DNA of 64,000 nt, taken from the NCBI GenBank assembly GCA_018970145.1, contig JAGWWY010000001.1, positions 186,001 through 250,000 on the forward strand, given 5' to 3'. The DNA comes from Gammaproteobacteria bacterium. GTDB taxonomy: Bacteria; Pseudomonadota; Gammaproteobacteria; Steroidobacterales; Steroidobacteraceae. The notes beneath the pieces were generated by a model. The model did not search any database, was not told the origin of the DNA, and was given only the letters and a program-made list of their open reading frames with translations. This document shows positions 6,861 to 15,509 of this stretch, piece after piece; the first letter of the stretch is position 1, and every line of letters starts with the position of its first letter. The position numbers were made by a program, and so were the translations under genes.

Positions 6861-7143
6861 GTCTCGTCCGATTCACGCGCCCGCCTCGGGGCAGGATCAG
6901 CGTCTTGATCCGGCCAACATTTCGCAGCTGGTGGCGGTGTCGCTACGCCTTGCCATGGAACTCTCGGTGGTGCGTGAGCGCTTACGCACGCACGAGTTAC
7001 TGTTGCAGGAGCAGGGCGTGTTAAGTGCAGATACGGTGGATCAGTTCATGCCCGATGCTGAGGAGACGCGCCGGCGCCTATCGCACGACCGGGCGTTGAT
7101 CGAGTCGCTCGCTCGCGATCTCGGCCTTCAGGATCGCGTTTAG
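6850..7143 (+). CDS. Small hypothetical protein coupled to the methyltransferase
   Basis: 97 residues starting at GTG 6850, inside the last codons of the methyltransferase. The N-terminus is polar and disordered (STESRPIHAPASGQDQRL); the remainder (QLVAVSLRLAMELSVVRERLRTHELLL) predicts amphipathic helices typical of a small coiled-coil dimer. The overlap implies translational coupling, so it may be a partner of the enzyme. I do not recognise a family. The stop overlaps the motB stop by four bases on the opposite strand. Confidence 0.65.
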   Translation: MSTESRPIHAPASGQDQRLDPANISQLVAVSLRLAMELSVVRERLRTHELLLQEQGVLSADTVDQFMPDAEETRRRLSHDRALIESLARDLGLQDRV

Positions 7144-8078
7144 CGGGTACGCGCGGTTGCGGCCGGGGTGTCGGTTCGCAGCAGCGCATCTTCAGCGGCC
7201 TTTGTCATGACGATTACGCTGATGCGACGGTTGATCGGATTGCGCGGGTTGGCCTTATCTAGCAATACGTAAGATGACATGCCGATGACCCGGGCAACCT
7301 TGTCATAGGCGAGTCCGCCTTCGATCAAGGCGCGCCGCGCCGCATTCGCCCGCTCGGCCGAGAGTTCCCAGTTGGTGTAATTCGGACGTCGACCGGTGAA
7401 GGGCGTCTCATCGGTATGCCCCGAGATGGTGATGCGATTTGGGACCGTGTTGAGATACTTGCCCACTTCGAGTAACAGCGCCGTTGCGTAATCTTTGAGT
7501 TGTGTCCCCGCAAGGTCGAACATCGGCCGGTTTTGTGCATCGACGATCTGGATGCGCAAACCCTCGGGTGTAATATCAATCAATAACTGATCCTTGAAGG
7601 CTTCGAGCGCCTTGCTCTTCTCGATCGCCTCCTGTAACTCGGCTTTCAGTGCCTGCAGTTGATCGGCCTCATTCAGGCTGCCCGTGTTCGTTCGCAAGCG
7701 ACGCACTTGTTCGGGTTTATCGGAAATCGGAGTACCTGCGCCGGATTCGGCAATCGGCGAGGGAGCTGAGGCCGTTAGCCCGCCACGCAGCTCAATGGGA
7801 CTGGTGCTCGCGCCGCCCGGGCCGTCTTGGCCCGGTGCGGGGATCGGCGCCGCGCCTTTGGCCATGCTTGGGTTTTTGAAGTAGTCGAAGATCGCGGTTT
7901 TCTGTTGATCGTTCGCCGAAGCGACCAGCCACATGACCAGAAAGAAGGCCATCAAGGCTGTGACGAAGTCGGCATAAGCCACTTTCCATGCACCGCCGTG
8001 ATGACCGCCGGCGATGATCTTCTTGCGACGAATGATGACCGGTCGCGTTTCCTCCACTTTTTTTTGTGGTGTGCTCAT
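7140..8078 (-). CDS. motB: Flagellar motor stator protein MotB
   Basis: 312 residues. HHGGAWKVAYADFVTALMAFFLVMWLV is the single membrane helix with the proton-carrying Asp in AYADF; the C-terminal OmpA-like peptidoglycan-binding domain carries ISGHTDETPF, NWELSAERANAARRAL and NRRISVIV. MotB anchors the stator around the flagellar motor. It follows motA by 13 bases in the same operon. Together they show that the host is, or was, motile. Confidence 0.95.
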   Translation of the reverse strand: MSTPQKKVEETRPVIIRRKKIIAGGHHGGAWKVAYADFVTALMAFFLVMWLVASANDQQKTAIFDYFKNPSMAKGAAPIPAPGQDGPGGASTSPIELRGGLTASAPSPIAESGAGTPISDKPEQVRRLRTNTGSLNEADQLQALKAELQEAIEKSKALEAFKDQLLIDITPEGLRIQIVDAQNRPMFDLAGTQLKDYATALLLEVGKYLNTVPNRITISGHTDETPFTGRRPNYTNWELSAERANAARRALIEGGLAYDKVARVIGMSSYVLLDKANPRNPINRRISVIVMTKAAEDALLRTDTPAATARTR

Positions 8079-8091
8079 GGGCGGTACGCGA

Positions 8092-8955
8092 TCACACCTT
8101 GGGCTTGGATTTCAGATGCCCCTCGAGATCCCCGAAGGTGGGGCGCACCTCACTGAAGAGCAGCTTGCGCGCAAACTCGACGGCTACCTGCGGCGGATAC
8201 CCGCGGACACTTGCGACCAAGGCCATCTTCACGACCTCAAAGGCTTTACCTTCTTCGTCTGCCCGCGCCTTCATGGCCGAGGCGATTGGCCCGACGAAAC
8301 CGTACGCCACCAGGATACCGAGGAAGGTACCGACGAGGGCCGCGCCCACTTTGGCGCCGAGTTCCGCGCTTGTCGCCTCGGCAACGGCTGCCATGGTATT
8401 CACGATGCCAAGGACCGCGGCGACGATACCGAAACCCGGCAGCGCATCGGCGACTTGTTGAACCGCATGTGCTGGTTCGTGCGCTTCTTTGTGGTGGGTT
8501 TCAAGCTCGTAATCGAGCAGGGTTTCGAGTTCGTTGGGATCGAGGTTGCCACCGACCATCAGTCGCAGACAATCGGTGATGAATTCCATCATGTGATGGT
8601 CGGCCAAGATCTTCGGGTACTTAGAGAAGACGTTGCTCTTCTCGGGGTTCTCGATATCGTTTTCGATCGCGAGCAAGCCCTCTTTACGCGATTTAACCAA
8701 GAGGTCGAAGATCAGCTTCAGCAGATCGACGTAGGTCTCGCGCGTGTAACGCGAGGGCTTCATCAAGCCGATGGCGTTGGCGAAGGAGGCCTTGACAACT
8801 TTGAGAGAATTGCTCGTGATGAAGGCGCCAAGTGCCGCTCCGATGATCACGACGATTTCGGAGGGGTGCCAGAGCAGCAGCAGGTTGCCCCCGGCCATCA
8901 AAAAACCGATGACGACCGAAGCAACGACAATGACGGAACCGATCAACGCTATCAT
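8092..8955 (-). CDS. motA: Flagellar motor stator protein MotA
   Basis: 287 residues, the length and layout of enterobacterial-type MotA. Four membrane segments are visible (IALIGSVIVVASVVIGFLMA; EIVVIIGAALGAFI; LPGFGIVAAVLGIVNTMAAV; VGAALVGTFLGILVAYGFVGPI). The cytoplasmic loop holds RLMVGGNLDPNELETLLDYEL and the motif LPGFGIVAAVLGIV. It forms the proton channel with MotB. No clear sigma-28 promoter is seen upstream, but an inverted repeat at 8991-9020 lies in the leader. Confidence 0.95.
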   Translation of the reverse strand: MIALIGSVIVVASVVIGFLMAGGNLLLLWHPSEIVVIIGAALGAFITSNSLKVVKASFANAIGLMKPSRYTRETYVDLLKLIFDLLVKSRKEGLLAIENDIENPEKSNVFSKYPKILADHHMMEFITDCLRLMVGGNLDPNELETLLDYELETHHKEAHEPAHAVQQVADALPGFGIVAAVLGIVNTMAAVAEATSAELGAKVGAALVGTFLGILVAYGFVGPIASAMKARADEEGKAFEVVKMALVASVRGYPPQVAVEFARKLLFSEVRPTFGDLEGHLKSKPKV

Positions 8956-8990
8956 TGGGGTGTTCTGCGACGCTGGAGAATGGGGGTTCG

Positions 8991-9020
8991 AGAGGACATG
9001 GCATCCTAAGGTTGTCCTCT
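8991..9020. promoter_or_regulatory. Inverted repeat upstream of motA
   Basis: AGAGGACA (8991-8998) and TGTCCTCT (9013-9020) are perfect 8-bp arms around 14 bases, 35 bases before the motA start. No T-run follows on either strand. It may be a protein-binding site or an RNA hairpin in the motA leader. Confidence 0.4.
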
Positions 9021-9079
9021 TAGCGAACCACGGTCACACTGTTCCATAACGGCAGCGTTCCGAGAGGCTTGAGCGAAAT

Positions 9080-9850
9080 ATGTTCGACGCGACTTCCTGG
9101 TTTCTGGCTCTCCCTGGCCTTGCGGCCTTGGCTGTGCTCGGTTGGCTGATTTCCTTGCCGCGTCGCAATGTCGATGTGGTCGACAGTTTGTGGTCGTTGA
9201 TGTTCCTGCTGTCGGTGGTGCTCTACGCTGGTTTTCCGCCCGAGACAGAGCGCGGTCGGCTGCTGTTCGTGCTCGTGGCGGTGTGGGCGGTGCGGCTATC
9301 GGTCTTTATCACCGCGCGCAACTGGGGCCATGAAGAGGATCGTCGCTATCAAGCCATTCGTCGTCGCAACGAGCCGGGTTTTGCGTTCAGCAGCGTCTAT
9401 CGGGTCTTCATCTTCCAGGCCGTGCTCGCTTGGATCATCTCGTTACCCCTGCACGGCGCCGTCAACGGGTCAGCGGCGCTCGGCCTACTCGACTACATCG
9501 GTGTCGCGCTGTGGGTGATCGGCTTCATTTTCGAGGCCGGTGGCGATTGGCAGTTGGCGCGATTCAAGCGCGATCCTGCGAATGCGGGCAAGGTGATGGA
9601 CCAAGGGTTATGGCGATACACGCGTCACCCGAACTACTTTGGTGATGCCTGCGTTTGGTGGGGTTTCTATTGCATCGCGCTGTCGGCTGGTGCGTGGTGG
9701 AGCTTCATCGGCCCCGTGATCATGACAGTATTGTTACTGAAGATCTCGGGCGTGAAGCTGCTCGAACGCGACATCGGTGAGCGACGGCCAGATTATGCCG
9801 ATTACATCCGTCGCACAAACGCGTTCATTCCCGGGCCGCGCAAAGACTGA
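9080..9850 (+). CDS. DUF1295 membrane protein (steroid 5-alpha-reductase-like fold)
   Basis: 256 residues with about seven membrane segments. The C-terminal half has the family signature: QGLWRYTRHPNYFGDACVWWG, then LLLKISGVKLLER and RRPDYADYIRRTNAFIPG. The RHPNYFGD motif is shared with isoprenylcysteine methyltransferases and 3-oxo-5-alpha-steroid reductases, and many relatives act on lipid substrates, but the reaction of DUF1295 proteins is not established. Converges with typA with no spacer between stop codons. Confidence 0.88.
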   Translation: MFDATSWFLALPGLAALAVLGWLISLPRRNVDVVDSLWSLMFLLSVVLYAGFPPETERGRLLFVLVAVWAVRLSVFITARNWGHEEDRRYQAIRRRNEPGFAFSSVYRVFIFQAVLAWIISLPLHGAVNGSAALGLLDYIGVALWVIGFIFEAGGDWQLARFKRDPANAGKVMDQGLWRYTRHPNYFGDACVWWGFYCIALSAGAWWSFIGPVIMTVLLLKISGVKLLERDIGERRPDYADYIRRTNAFIPGPRKD

Positions 9851-11695
9851 TCAGCCGGCCTCGGCCTCGCGCGAGGCTCGTTTGCGCTCGTGCTCCTTTA
9901 AGAAGCGTTTGCGCAGGCGGATCGATTCCGGCGTGATCTCGACGAGTTCGTCCTCATTGATGAACTCCACTGCGTATTCGAGCGTGAGCGGAATCGGCGG
10001 TACAAGCAACAGGGCGTCGTCTTTGCCGGCTGCACGCACGTTCGAGAGCTTCTTTTCTTTGATCGGGTTCACGACGAGATCGTTGTCGCGGCTGTGAATG
10101 CCGATGATCATGCCTTCGTAAACCTTAGAGCCGTGATCGACAAACAGACGACCGCGCTCCTGCAGTGTGAAGAGCGAGTAAGCCACGGCCTCGCCGTTTT
10201 CGTTCGAGATCAGCACACCGTTGTGGCGCTCCGGGATGTCGCCCTTCACCACATCGTAGCCATCGAAGATGTGGCTCATGAGACCTGTGCCCCGCGTCAT
10301 CGTCAGGAACTCGCCCTGAAAGCCGATGAGACCGCGAGCCGGGATTCGATATTCGAGTCGAACTCTGCCTTGACCGCGACCGGTCGGGTCACCCTCGACC
10401 ACCATGTCGAGCAACTCTCCGCGACGCGTACCAAGCTCGGACATGATGCCGCCTTGCAAGCCCTCGTCGATGTCGATCGTGAGGGCCTCGAAGGGCTCCA
10501 TGGTCACGCCGTCGATGATTTTGCGCAGCACCTGTGGCTTGCCAACGGCGAGCTCATAGCCTTCGCGACGCATGTTCTCGATGAGGATCGTCAAGTGCAA
10601 TTCGCCACGACCCGAGACTCGAAACACATCAGCATCGGCCGTTTCTTCGACGCGCAGCGCCACGTTGCTTTGCAGCTCGCGCATCAGGCGATCGCGGATC
10701 TGACGGCTGGTGACAAACCTGCCCTCGCGCCCTGCGAGCGGCGACGTGTTGACCTGGAAGGTCATCGAAAGCGTCGGCTCATCGACCTTGATCGGCGGTA
10801 GGCCCTGGGGCGATTCAACATCGCAAAGCGTGATACCGATATTGACTTCATCGATACCGGTGACCGCGACGATATCGCCTGCCACCGCTTCATCGACCGG
10901 CACGCGTTCGAGGCCGCGGAAACTCAAGATCTGCGCGATCTTGCCGCTGCCGCGCTCTTCATCGCCCCAGCGCAAGGCCACGTTACGACCCGACTTCAGG
11001 GTCCCGCGACGAATGCGACCGATGCCGATGCGGCCGACGTAGGAGTTGTAGTCGAGCTGCGAGATCTGAAGTTGCAAGGGTGCATCGACATCGGTCGGCG
11101 GCGGCGGAACATGCTTGAGGATCGCTTGATAGAGCGCGGTCATGTCCGTCGAGGGCTTTTCGATATCCGTGGTTGCCCAGCCTTGCAACGCGGAGGCGTA
11201 CACGATCGGAAAGTCGAGCTGTTCGTCCGTCGCGCCGAGTTTGTCGAACAGTTCGAAGGTGCGATCGATCACCCAATTCGGACGTGAGCCCGGCCGATCA
11301 ACCTTGTTGATGACCACAATGGCCTTGTGACCGAGTGCGAGCGCCTTGCGGGTCACGAAGCGGGTTTGTGGCATCGGGCCCTCGACGGCATCGACCACCA
11401 ACAACACGGCGTCGACCATCGACAACACGCGCTCGACTTCACCACCGAAATCGGCGTGTCCCGGGGTGTCGACGATGTTGATGCGCGTGTCTTGGTAATC
11501 GATCGCGCAGTTCTTGGCGAGGATGGTGATGCCACGCTCGCGCTCGAGATCGTTGGAGTCCATCACGCGTTCGCCGACTCGCTCGTGGGCGGCGAAGGTA
11601 CCCGATTGCTTGAGCAAGCAGTCGACCAGCGTGGTTTTGCCATGATCGACGTGCGCGATGATGGCGATATTGCGGATCGGACGAGCGGTGGACAT
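9851..11695 (-). CDS. typA: Ribosome-associated translational GTPase TypA/BipA
   Basis: 614 residues, full length. G1 [11 protein letters not shown]2 region RGITI, G3 [15 protein letters not shown]4 NKVDRPG and the downstream EF-G-like domains are all present; the C-terminus has the BipA-specific [14 protein letters not shown] and [16 protein letters not shown]. It assists 50S assembly and growth at low temperature or stress. Single-gene unit; the start ATG has no obvious purine-rich site just upstream. Confidence 0.97.
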   Translation of the reverse strand: MSTARPIRNIAIIAHVDHGKTTLVDCLLKQSGTFAAHERVGERVMDSNDLERERGITILAKNCAIDYQDTRINIVDTPGHADFGGEVERVLSMVDAVLLVVDAVEGPMPQTRFVTRKALALGHKAIVVINKVDRPGSRPNWVIDRTFELFDKLGATDEQLDFPIVYASALQGWATTDIEKPSTDMTALYQAILKHVPPPPTDVDAPLQLQISQLDYNSYVGRIGIGRIRRGTLKSGRNVALRWGDEERGSGKIAQILSFRGLERVPVDEAVAGDIVAVTGIDEVNIGITLCDVESPQGLPPIKVDEPTLSMTFQVNTSPLAGREGRFVTSRQIRDRLMRELQSNVALRVEETADADVFRVSGRGELHLTILIENMRREGYELAVGKPQVLRKIIDGVTMEPFEALTIDIDEGLQGGIMSELGTRRGELLDMVVEGDPTGRGQGRVRLEYRIPARGLIGFQGEFLTMTRGTGLMSHIFDGYDVVKGDIPERHNGVLISNENGEAVAYSLFTLQERGRLFVDHGSKVYEGMIIGIHSRDNDLVVNPIKEKKLSNVRAAGKDDALLLVPPIPLTLEYAVEFINEDELVEITPESIRLRKRFLKEHERKRASREAEAG

Positions 11696-11823
11696 GGGAG
11701 GAACCGGGCAAAAAAGGCGGCGAAGCGTAACAGAGCGCCGCGCCGGTTGCGACCTCGGCGTGCCCTATGAGTAAATCCGTACAGTTGATCGATTCCGTCA
11801 CCCCAAGGATCAGGAGATTTCTC

Positions 11824-12276
11824 ATGCGTTCGATTTTGCGTTCGACCATCCTCGTTGCGGTTGTGGCCGCTCTGACCGTGCCGGCGTTTGCGCAGGATGC
11901 GCGCGTTGCCCAGCAGGTCAAACTGCGCCAAGCCGCATTCACGGTGCTCGGCGCCCAGATGAGCCAGATGGGCGCCATGGCGGCGGGTCGCGCGCCCTAC
12001 GACGCCAAGGCGTTTCGTCTCGCGGCCGAGCGCGCGGCCTTCATGGCCACGATTGTTCCGGATCTGTTTCCGACGGGGTCGGTAGGCGGCAAAGTCAAGG
12101 ATGAGCTGTGGCAGAACTCCGCTGACTTTCAAAAGCTGATGAGCGACATGAAGAGCAAGACAGCCGCTTTGTCGGCCGCCGCTGCCAAGGGCGAGAGTTT
12201 CGATGCGCTCAAGCCGCTCTTTGGCGCAGCGGGCGGGAGCTGCAAAGCCTGTCACGACAAATACAAAGCTGACTAA
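11824..12276 (+). CDS. Cytochrome c' (periplasmic)
   Basis: 150 residues from ATG 11824, chosen because AGGAG lies seven bases upstream and a clean signal peptide follows (LRSTILVAVVAALTVPAFA, cut before QDARV). The mature part is a four-helix bundle with the heme-binding CKACH near the C-terminus, as in class II cytochromes c'. These bind NO or CO and protect against nitrosative stress. ATG 11767, further upstream, would place extra residues before the signal peptide and lacks a ribosome site. Confidence 0.9.
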   Translation: MRSILRSTILVAVVAALTVPAFAQDARVAQQVKLRQAAFTVLGAQMSQMGAMAAGRAPYDAKAFRLAAERAAFMATIVPDLFPTGSVGGKVKDELWQNSADFQKLMSDMKSKTAALSAAAAKGESFDALKPLFGAAGGSCKACHDKYKAD

Positions 12277-12282
12277 TCTGGC

Positions 12283-12822
12283 ATGCTCAAAGGCGAGATC
12301 AGTCGGCCCACCGGGCCTGCACGCTATGCCATGTCGGGGCGCAATCACGCCCCGACTTTGGTTTTGTTGACGCCGGTCGGTCGTGGGCTCGAGCCGTGGG
12401 CGCCATTGCTGCCGCAGCTCGAGCGTTTTTTTCGGGTGCTGCGACTCGATCTGCCGGCACCTCAGAACGCTGACGACGCGCTCGCCGTGCTCGATGCGCT
12501 GGGTCTCGACCGTGCACATTGGGCGGCGCTCGGTGTCGCGACGGTGGCGCTGCGCGCTGCGGTGAGCGCACCCAAGCGAGTGCTGCGCCTGGTGCTCGTG
12601 GGTGTCGGGGCTTTGGACGACACGCTCGAGCTCGCTGGGGTCGTCGCGCCGGCGCTGCTCGTCACATCGAGCGGGTCGACGAGCGCGCCGCCCGAACACG
12701 TGGAGCAAGTCCAGCGACGCTTGGTCGGTGCTGGTCTCGTTGTCCACGATGGCGGCGAGGGATTCATCGCCGATCAGTCGGACGAGGTGGCGACCACCCT
12801 GATCGAATTTCTGCGCGATTGA
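12283..12822 (+). CDS. Alpha/beta-hydrolase-fold protein, probably non-catalytic
   Basis: 179 residues. The layout follows an alpha/beta hydrolase: a first strand LVLLTPVGRG where an oxyanion-hole loop would be, LLPQLERFFRVLRLDLP, then AHWAALGVATVALRAAV where the nucleophile elbow GxSxG belongs. The elbow reads LGVATVA, without Ser, and no catalytic His is obvious near the end (HDGGEGFIADQ). It is shorter than the family norm of about 260, with the cap missing. Either a pseudoenzyme or a strongly diverged relative. Its stop overlaps the Nudix TTG start. Confidence 0.55.
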   Translation: MLKGEISRPTGPARYAMSGRNHAPTLVLLTPVGRGLEPWAPLLPQLERFFRVLRLDLPAPQNADDALAVLDALGLDRAHWAALGVATVALRAAVSAPKRVLRLVLVGVGALDDTLELAGVVAPALLVTSSGSTSAPPEHVEQVQRRLVGAGLVVHDGGEGFIADQSDEVATTLIEFLRD

Positions 12823-13574
12823 GCCAGACGCTGTTCACCGATCTCTATTTGCCGCTGTGGATCGGCGGCGAAATCCGCGGTCGCGTACGCACCGACCTCG
12901 TGGATCGCGTCGCTGCATTCCCGGAGATGGCGACGGTCGAGTCGGGCCTACGGCTGCGTGATGACGCACTCGATACCGTCGGTCGCAGCGCGGCCTTGCA
13001 AAGCGTGGCCGTGCAGCTACGTAAACTCGGACTGATTGCCGACTGGCGCAACGAGCTTTGCGCGGTGCTCGACACCCGCGGCCGGGAACTTGCGCGTTGC
13101 GAGCGCGGTTTGTTTCGCACCCTTGGATTGCAGAACCGTGCCGTACACGTCAACGGTATTCGTACCGACGGGCGTGTCTGGGTCTCGCGTCGCAGTGCGA
13201 TCAAGCGCGCCGACCCAGGCAAGCTCGATACGCTGGCTGCCGGCGGCGTCTTGGCGGGAGAGTCGTTACGGCGCTGTGCGATCCGCGAGTTGTGGGAAGA
13301 AGCGGGCGTGATTCGAGAGCTAGCACGCGAGATCGATTTCCCCGGGGTGATCATCCATTCGCTACGAGAGGCGACTTTCGGCATTCACGATCAACAGGTC
13401 ATCGTGGCCGATCTTGTGCTCGATGAGTTCTTTGAGCCAGTCGGTCGAGATGGCGAGGTCGAAGAGTTTCTGTGCCTTGAGGCGAAGGCCGTTCGTTCCG
13501 CTCTCGACGGTGGGGAGTTTACGGTTGAGGCGGCGCTCGCAACGCGGGAATGTCTCGAGCGGCGAGGGCTTTGA
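12819..13574 (+). CDS. Nudix hydrolase with DUF4743-type N-terminal domain
   Basis: 251 residues. The Nudix box GGVLAGESLRRCAIRELWEE fits GX5EX7REUXEEXGU exactly. The N-terminal 110 residues (PLWIGGEIRGRVRTDLVDRV; VAVQLRKLGLIADWRNELCAV) match the domain found in thiamin-pyrophosphokinase-associated Nudix proteins, proposed to hydrolyse damaged thiamin diphosphate forms. TTG 12819 overlaps the previous stop as TTGA and starts the first residues typical of the family. Its 3' end overlaps the convergent acetyltransferase by 56 bases. Confidence 0.85.
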   Translation: MSQTLFTDLYLPLWIGGEIRGRVRTDLVDRVAAFPEMATVESGLRLRDDALDTVGRSAALQSVAVQLRKLGLIADWRNELCAVLDTRGRELARCERGLFRTLGLQNRAVHVNGIRTDGRVWVSRRSAIKRADPGKLDTLAAGGVLAGESLRRCAIRELWEEAGVIRELAREIDFPGVIIHSLREATFGIHDQQVIVADLVLDEFFEPVGRDGEVEEFLCLEAKAVRSALDGGEFTVEAALATRECLERRGL

Positions 13575-14028
13575 GCGCCTCGCCCGTGACGCGATGCGGC
13601 CACCATTCTTTCTTGGCTTCTGCACCGAGCGAGGCATAGAAGTCCAGAGCGGGTGTATTCCAATCGAGCACGGCCCACTCGAAACGTCCGAGATTCTCAG
13701 CGACGCAGCGTCGCGCAAGGTGCACGAGCAATGCGCTGCCGATGCCGAGACCGCGATACTCGGGTTTGACGAACAGATCTTCGAGGTAGAGGCCGTGTCG
13801 ACCGCGAAAGGTCGAGAAGTTGTAGAACCACAGCGCGAAGCCCGCGCTCTGGCCGTTCCAATCGGCGATCTCGCAAAAGACGCGTGGGTGCGACGCGAAC
13901 AGCGCCTCTTGCAGATCAACGAGCGTGGCGTCCACTTCGGGTAATAGCTTTTCGTAGTCGGCAAGACCGCGGATCAGATCTAGGACCGTCTCAAGATCGT
14001 CGCGCTCAGCGCGTCGCAAGTGCAGCAT
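13519..14028 (-). CDS. GNAT family N-acetyltransferase
   Basis: 169 residues from ATG 14028, preceded by GGAGG. It begins LHLRRAERDDLETVLDLIRGLADYEKL and has the acetyl-CoA pyrophosphate loop EYRGLGIGSALLVHLAR and the C-terminal WAVLDWNTPALDFYASLGA. This pattern is that of diamine (spermidine/spermine-like) acetyltransferases, so a polyamine or small amine substrate is likely but not shown. Divergent from the FabG-like gene 60 bases away. Confidence 0.9.
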   Translation of the reverse strand: MLHLRRAERDDLETVLDLIRGLADYEKLLPEVDATLVDLQEALFASHPRVFCEIADWNGQSAGFALWFYNFSTFRGRHGLYLEDLFVKPEYRGLGIGSALLVHLARRCVAENLGRFEWAVLDWNTPALDFYASLGAEAKKEWWPHRVTGEALKALAARDIPALRAPPQP

Positions 14029-14088
14029 GTCGCCTCCGTTATACTGGTCGCCATTATCCCCAGCTTTCGCTTTCACAGGAGACCATTG

Positions 14089-14850
14089 ATGCAGATCTCG
14101 GATAAGACAGTCGTGATCACCGGCGGTGGCCGCGGTATCGGGCGTGAGTTGGCCAAAGCTTTCGCAGCTAAGGGTGCGCGCGTTGCGGCGCTCGATCTTA
14201 ATCAGGCGGATCTCGATGAGACGGTGGTCCAGTGCAAGGCGCAGGGTGTCGAGGCACGCGGCTATGTGGCGAACGTCACGGACGAGCAGGCCGTGATCGG
14301 GGCCATGGATGCCATCGTGGGCGATTTGGGCAGCGTCGATGTGCTCATCAACAACGCCGGTATCGTCAAAGACAGCTTGTTGCTGAAGGTCAAAGACGGG
14401 GCAATCACCGGCAAGATGACGCTCGAGCAATGGCAGGCTGTGATCAACATCAACCTGACCGGCGTCTTTCTCTGTGGTCGCGAAGCCGCTGAGCGCATGG
14501 TCAAGCAGGGCCGCGGTGGCGTGATCATCAACATCTCGAGCGTCTCGCGCTATGGCAATCCCGGTCAGACGAACTACACCGCGACCAAGGCGGGCGTGGC
14601 GGCGATGGCCGAAGTGTGGGCCAAAGAATTAGCACGCTATGGCATTCGCGCCGGCTCGATTGCTCCGGGCTATACGCGAACGGACATCCTCTCGGCGATG
14701 CGTCCCGAAATTCTCGACAAGCTCACGGCACAGGTGCCGTTACGTCGCTTGGGCGAAGCGTCTGAGATCGCCTCGGCGGCGGTGTTCATTGTGGAGAACG
14801 ACTTCTTCACGGGCCGCTGCATCGATGTCGACGGCGGCATGCGCATCTAA
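14089..14850 (+). CDS. Short-chain dehydrogenase, 3-oxoacyl-ACP reductase-like
   Basis: 253 residues from ATG 14089, with AGGAG eight bases upstream. Rossmann motif TGGGRGIG (10-20 region), NNAG, and the catalytic set with Ser in ISSVSRYGN and YTATK are present. A FabG-like enzyme reducing a 3-oxoacyl thioester with NADPH is the default assignment; SDR substrates often differ from the best name. An unusual insert (KVKDGAITGKMTLEQW) follows the NNAG segment. Its stop overlaps that of the convergent phosphatase gene. Confidence 0.88.
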   Translation: MQISDKTVVITGGGRGIGRELAKAFAAKGARVAALDLNQADLDETVVQCKAQGVEARGYVANVTDEQAVIGAMDAIVGDLGSVDVLINNAGIVKDSLLLKVKDGAITGKMTLEQWQAVININLTGVFLCGREAAERMVKQGRGGVIINISSVSRYGNPGQTNYTATKAGVAAMAEVWAKELARYGIRAGSIAPGYTRTDILSAMRPEILDKLTAQVPLRRLGEASEIASAAVFIVENDFFTGRCIDVDGGMRI

Positions 14851-15509
14851 AACGAGCGGCGATGTACGCCGGCGGCGAGGGTGAGTTCGGCGGGCGTTGC
14901 AAGGCCCGCGCCGCCGGCGCTCCCATAGCCCCATTGCGCGGCAAAAAAACGCAGCGCATTCGTTTCTGCTGAACGTCGATCCTCGTCCGAGTCACCGACC
15001 ATCCATGTTTTCTCGGGTGCGAGTTCGTGCCTGTTGAGCACGGCGGTGACCAACGCGGGTTTGTGCTCGGCGGCCGGTTGCAGCGCATCGAGTGCGTAAA
15101 CCGATGCGAACCAAGTGCGCCAGCCTAAATGATCGAGAATGCGCAAGGTCGGCAAGATCCGCTTGTTCGTCACGATGTAGAGCGCGATTCCGGCCGCGTT
15201 CAAGGCTTGCAGCATGGTGGGTACGCCGTCGTAGACCTCGGTGTGCCGATAGCCGTCCGAATCGTAGTACTCGCGGAAGGCCGCCGCCAGGCGATCGATC
15301 AAAACCGCTTCGTCACTGCCGGCGAGCTTGGCGAGCGTGAGTCGCAACGGTGGTCCGATGATCGACGAATCCAGTGTGCAGCGAGGTTCGATCGAGGCGC
15401 AGGCGAGCGCGTGTCGCAACCCGGCAAGTACGCTGGTGGCCGAGTCGATCAGGGTGCCGTCGAAGTCGAAAAGAATTGCGGCGGGTTTTTGGCCGGTCGA
15501 CTCGCTCAT
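14847..15509 (-). CDS. HAD-family phosphatase, phosphoglycolate phosphatase-like
   Basis: 220 residues. HAD motif I is LFDFDGTLIDS, motif II IVTNKR, motif III HKPALV, motif IV MVGDSDEDRRSA. The alpha-helical cap between motifs I and II (GLRHALACASIEPRC...YDGVPTML) fits Gph-like phosphatases, which clear 2-phosphoglycolate formed by DNA repair or oxygenation. Its start overlaps the ABC transporter stop by four bases, so the two are cotranscribed. Confidence 0.87.
   Translation of the reverse strand: MSESTGQKPAAILFDFDGTLIDSATSVLAGLRHALACASIEPRCTLDSSIIGPPLRLTLAKLAGSDEAVLIDRLAAAFREYYDSDGYRHTEVYDGVPTMLQALNAAGIALYIVTNKRILPTLRILDHLGWRTWFASVYALDALQPAAEHKPALVTAVLNRHELAPEKTWMVGDSDEDRRSAETNALRFFAAQWGYGSAGGAGLATPAELTLAAGVHRRSF

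Noticed and set aside
8014-9009. 331-codon plus-strand frame
   Set aside because: Antisense to motA and the start of motB, which are certain genes; Arg/Asp-rich shadow composition.
11563-12747. 394-codon minus-strand frame
   Set aside because: Runs antisense to the cytochrome c' and hydrolase-like genes; no family features.
12519-12818. Upstream extension of the Nudix frame
   Set aside because: It runs inside the preceding hydrolase-like gene in another frame; the family-like protein begins at TTG 12819.
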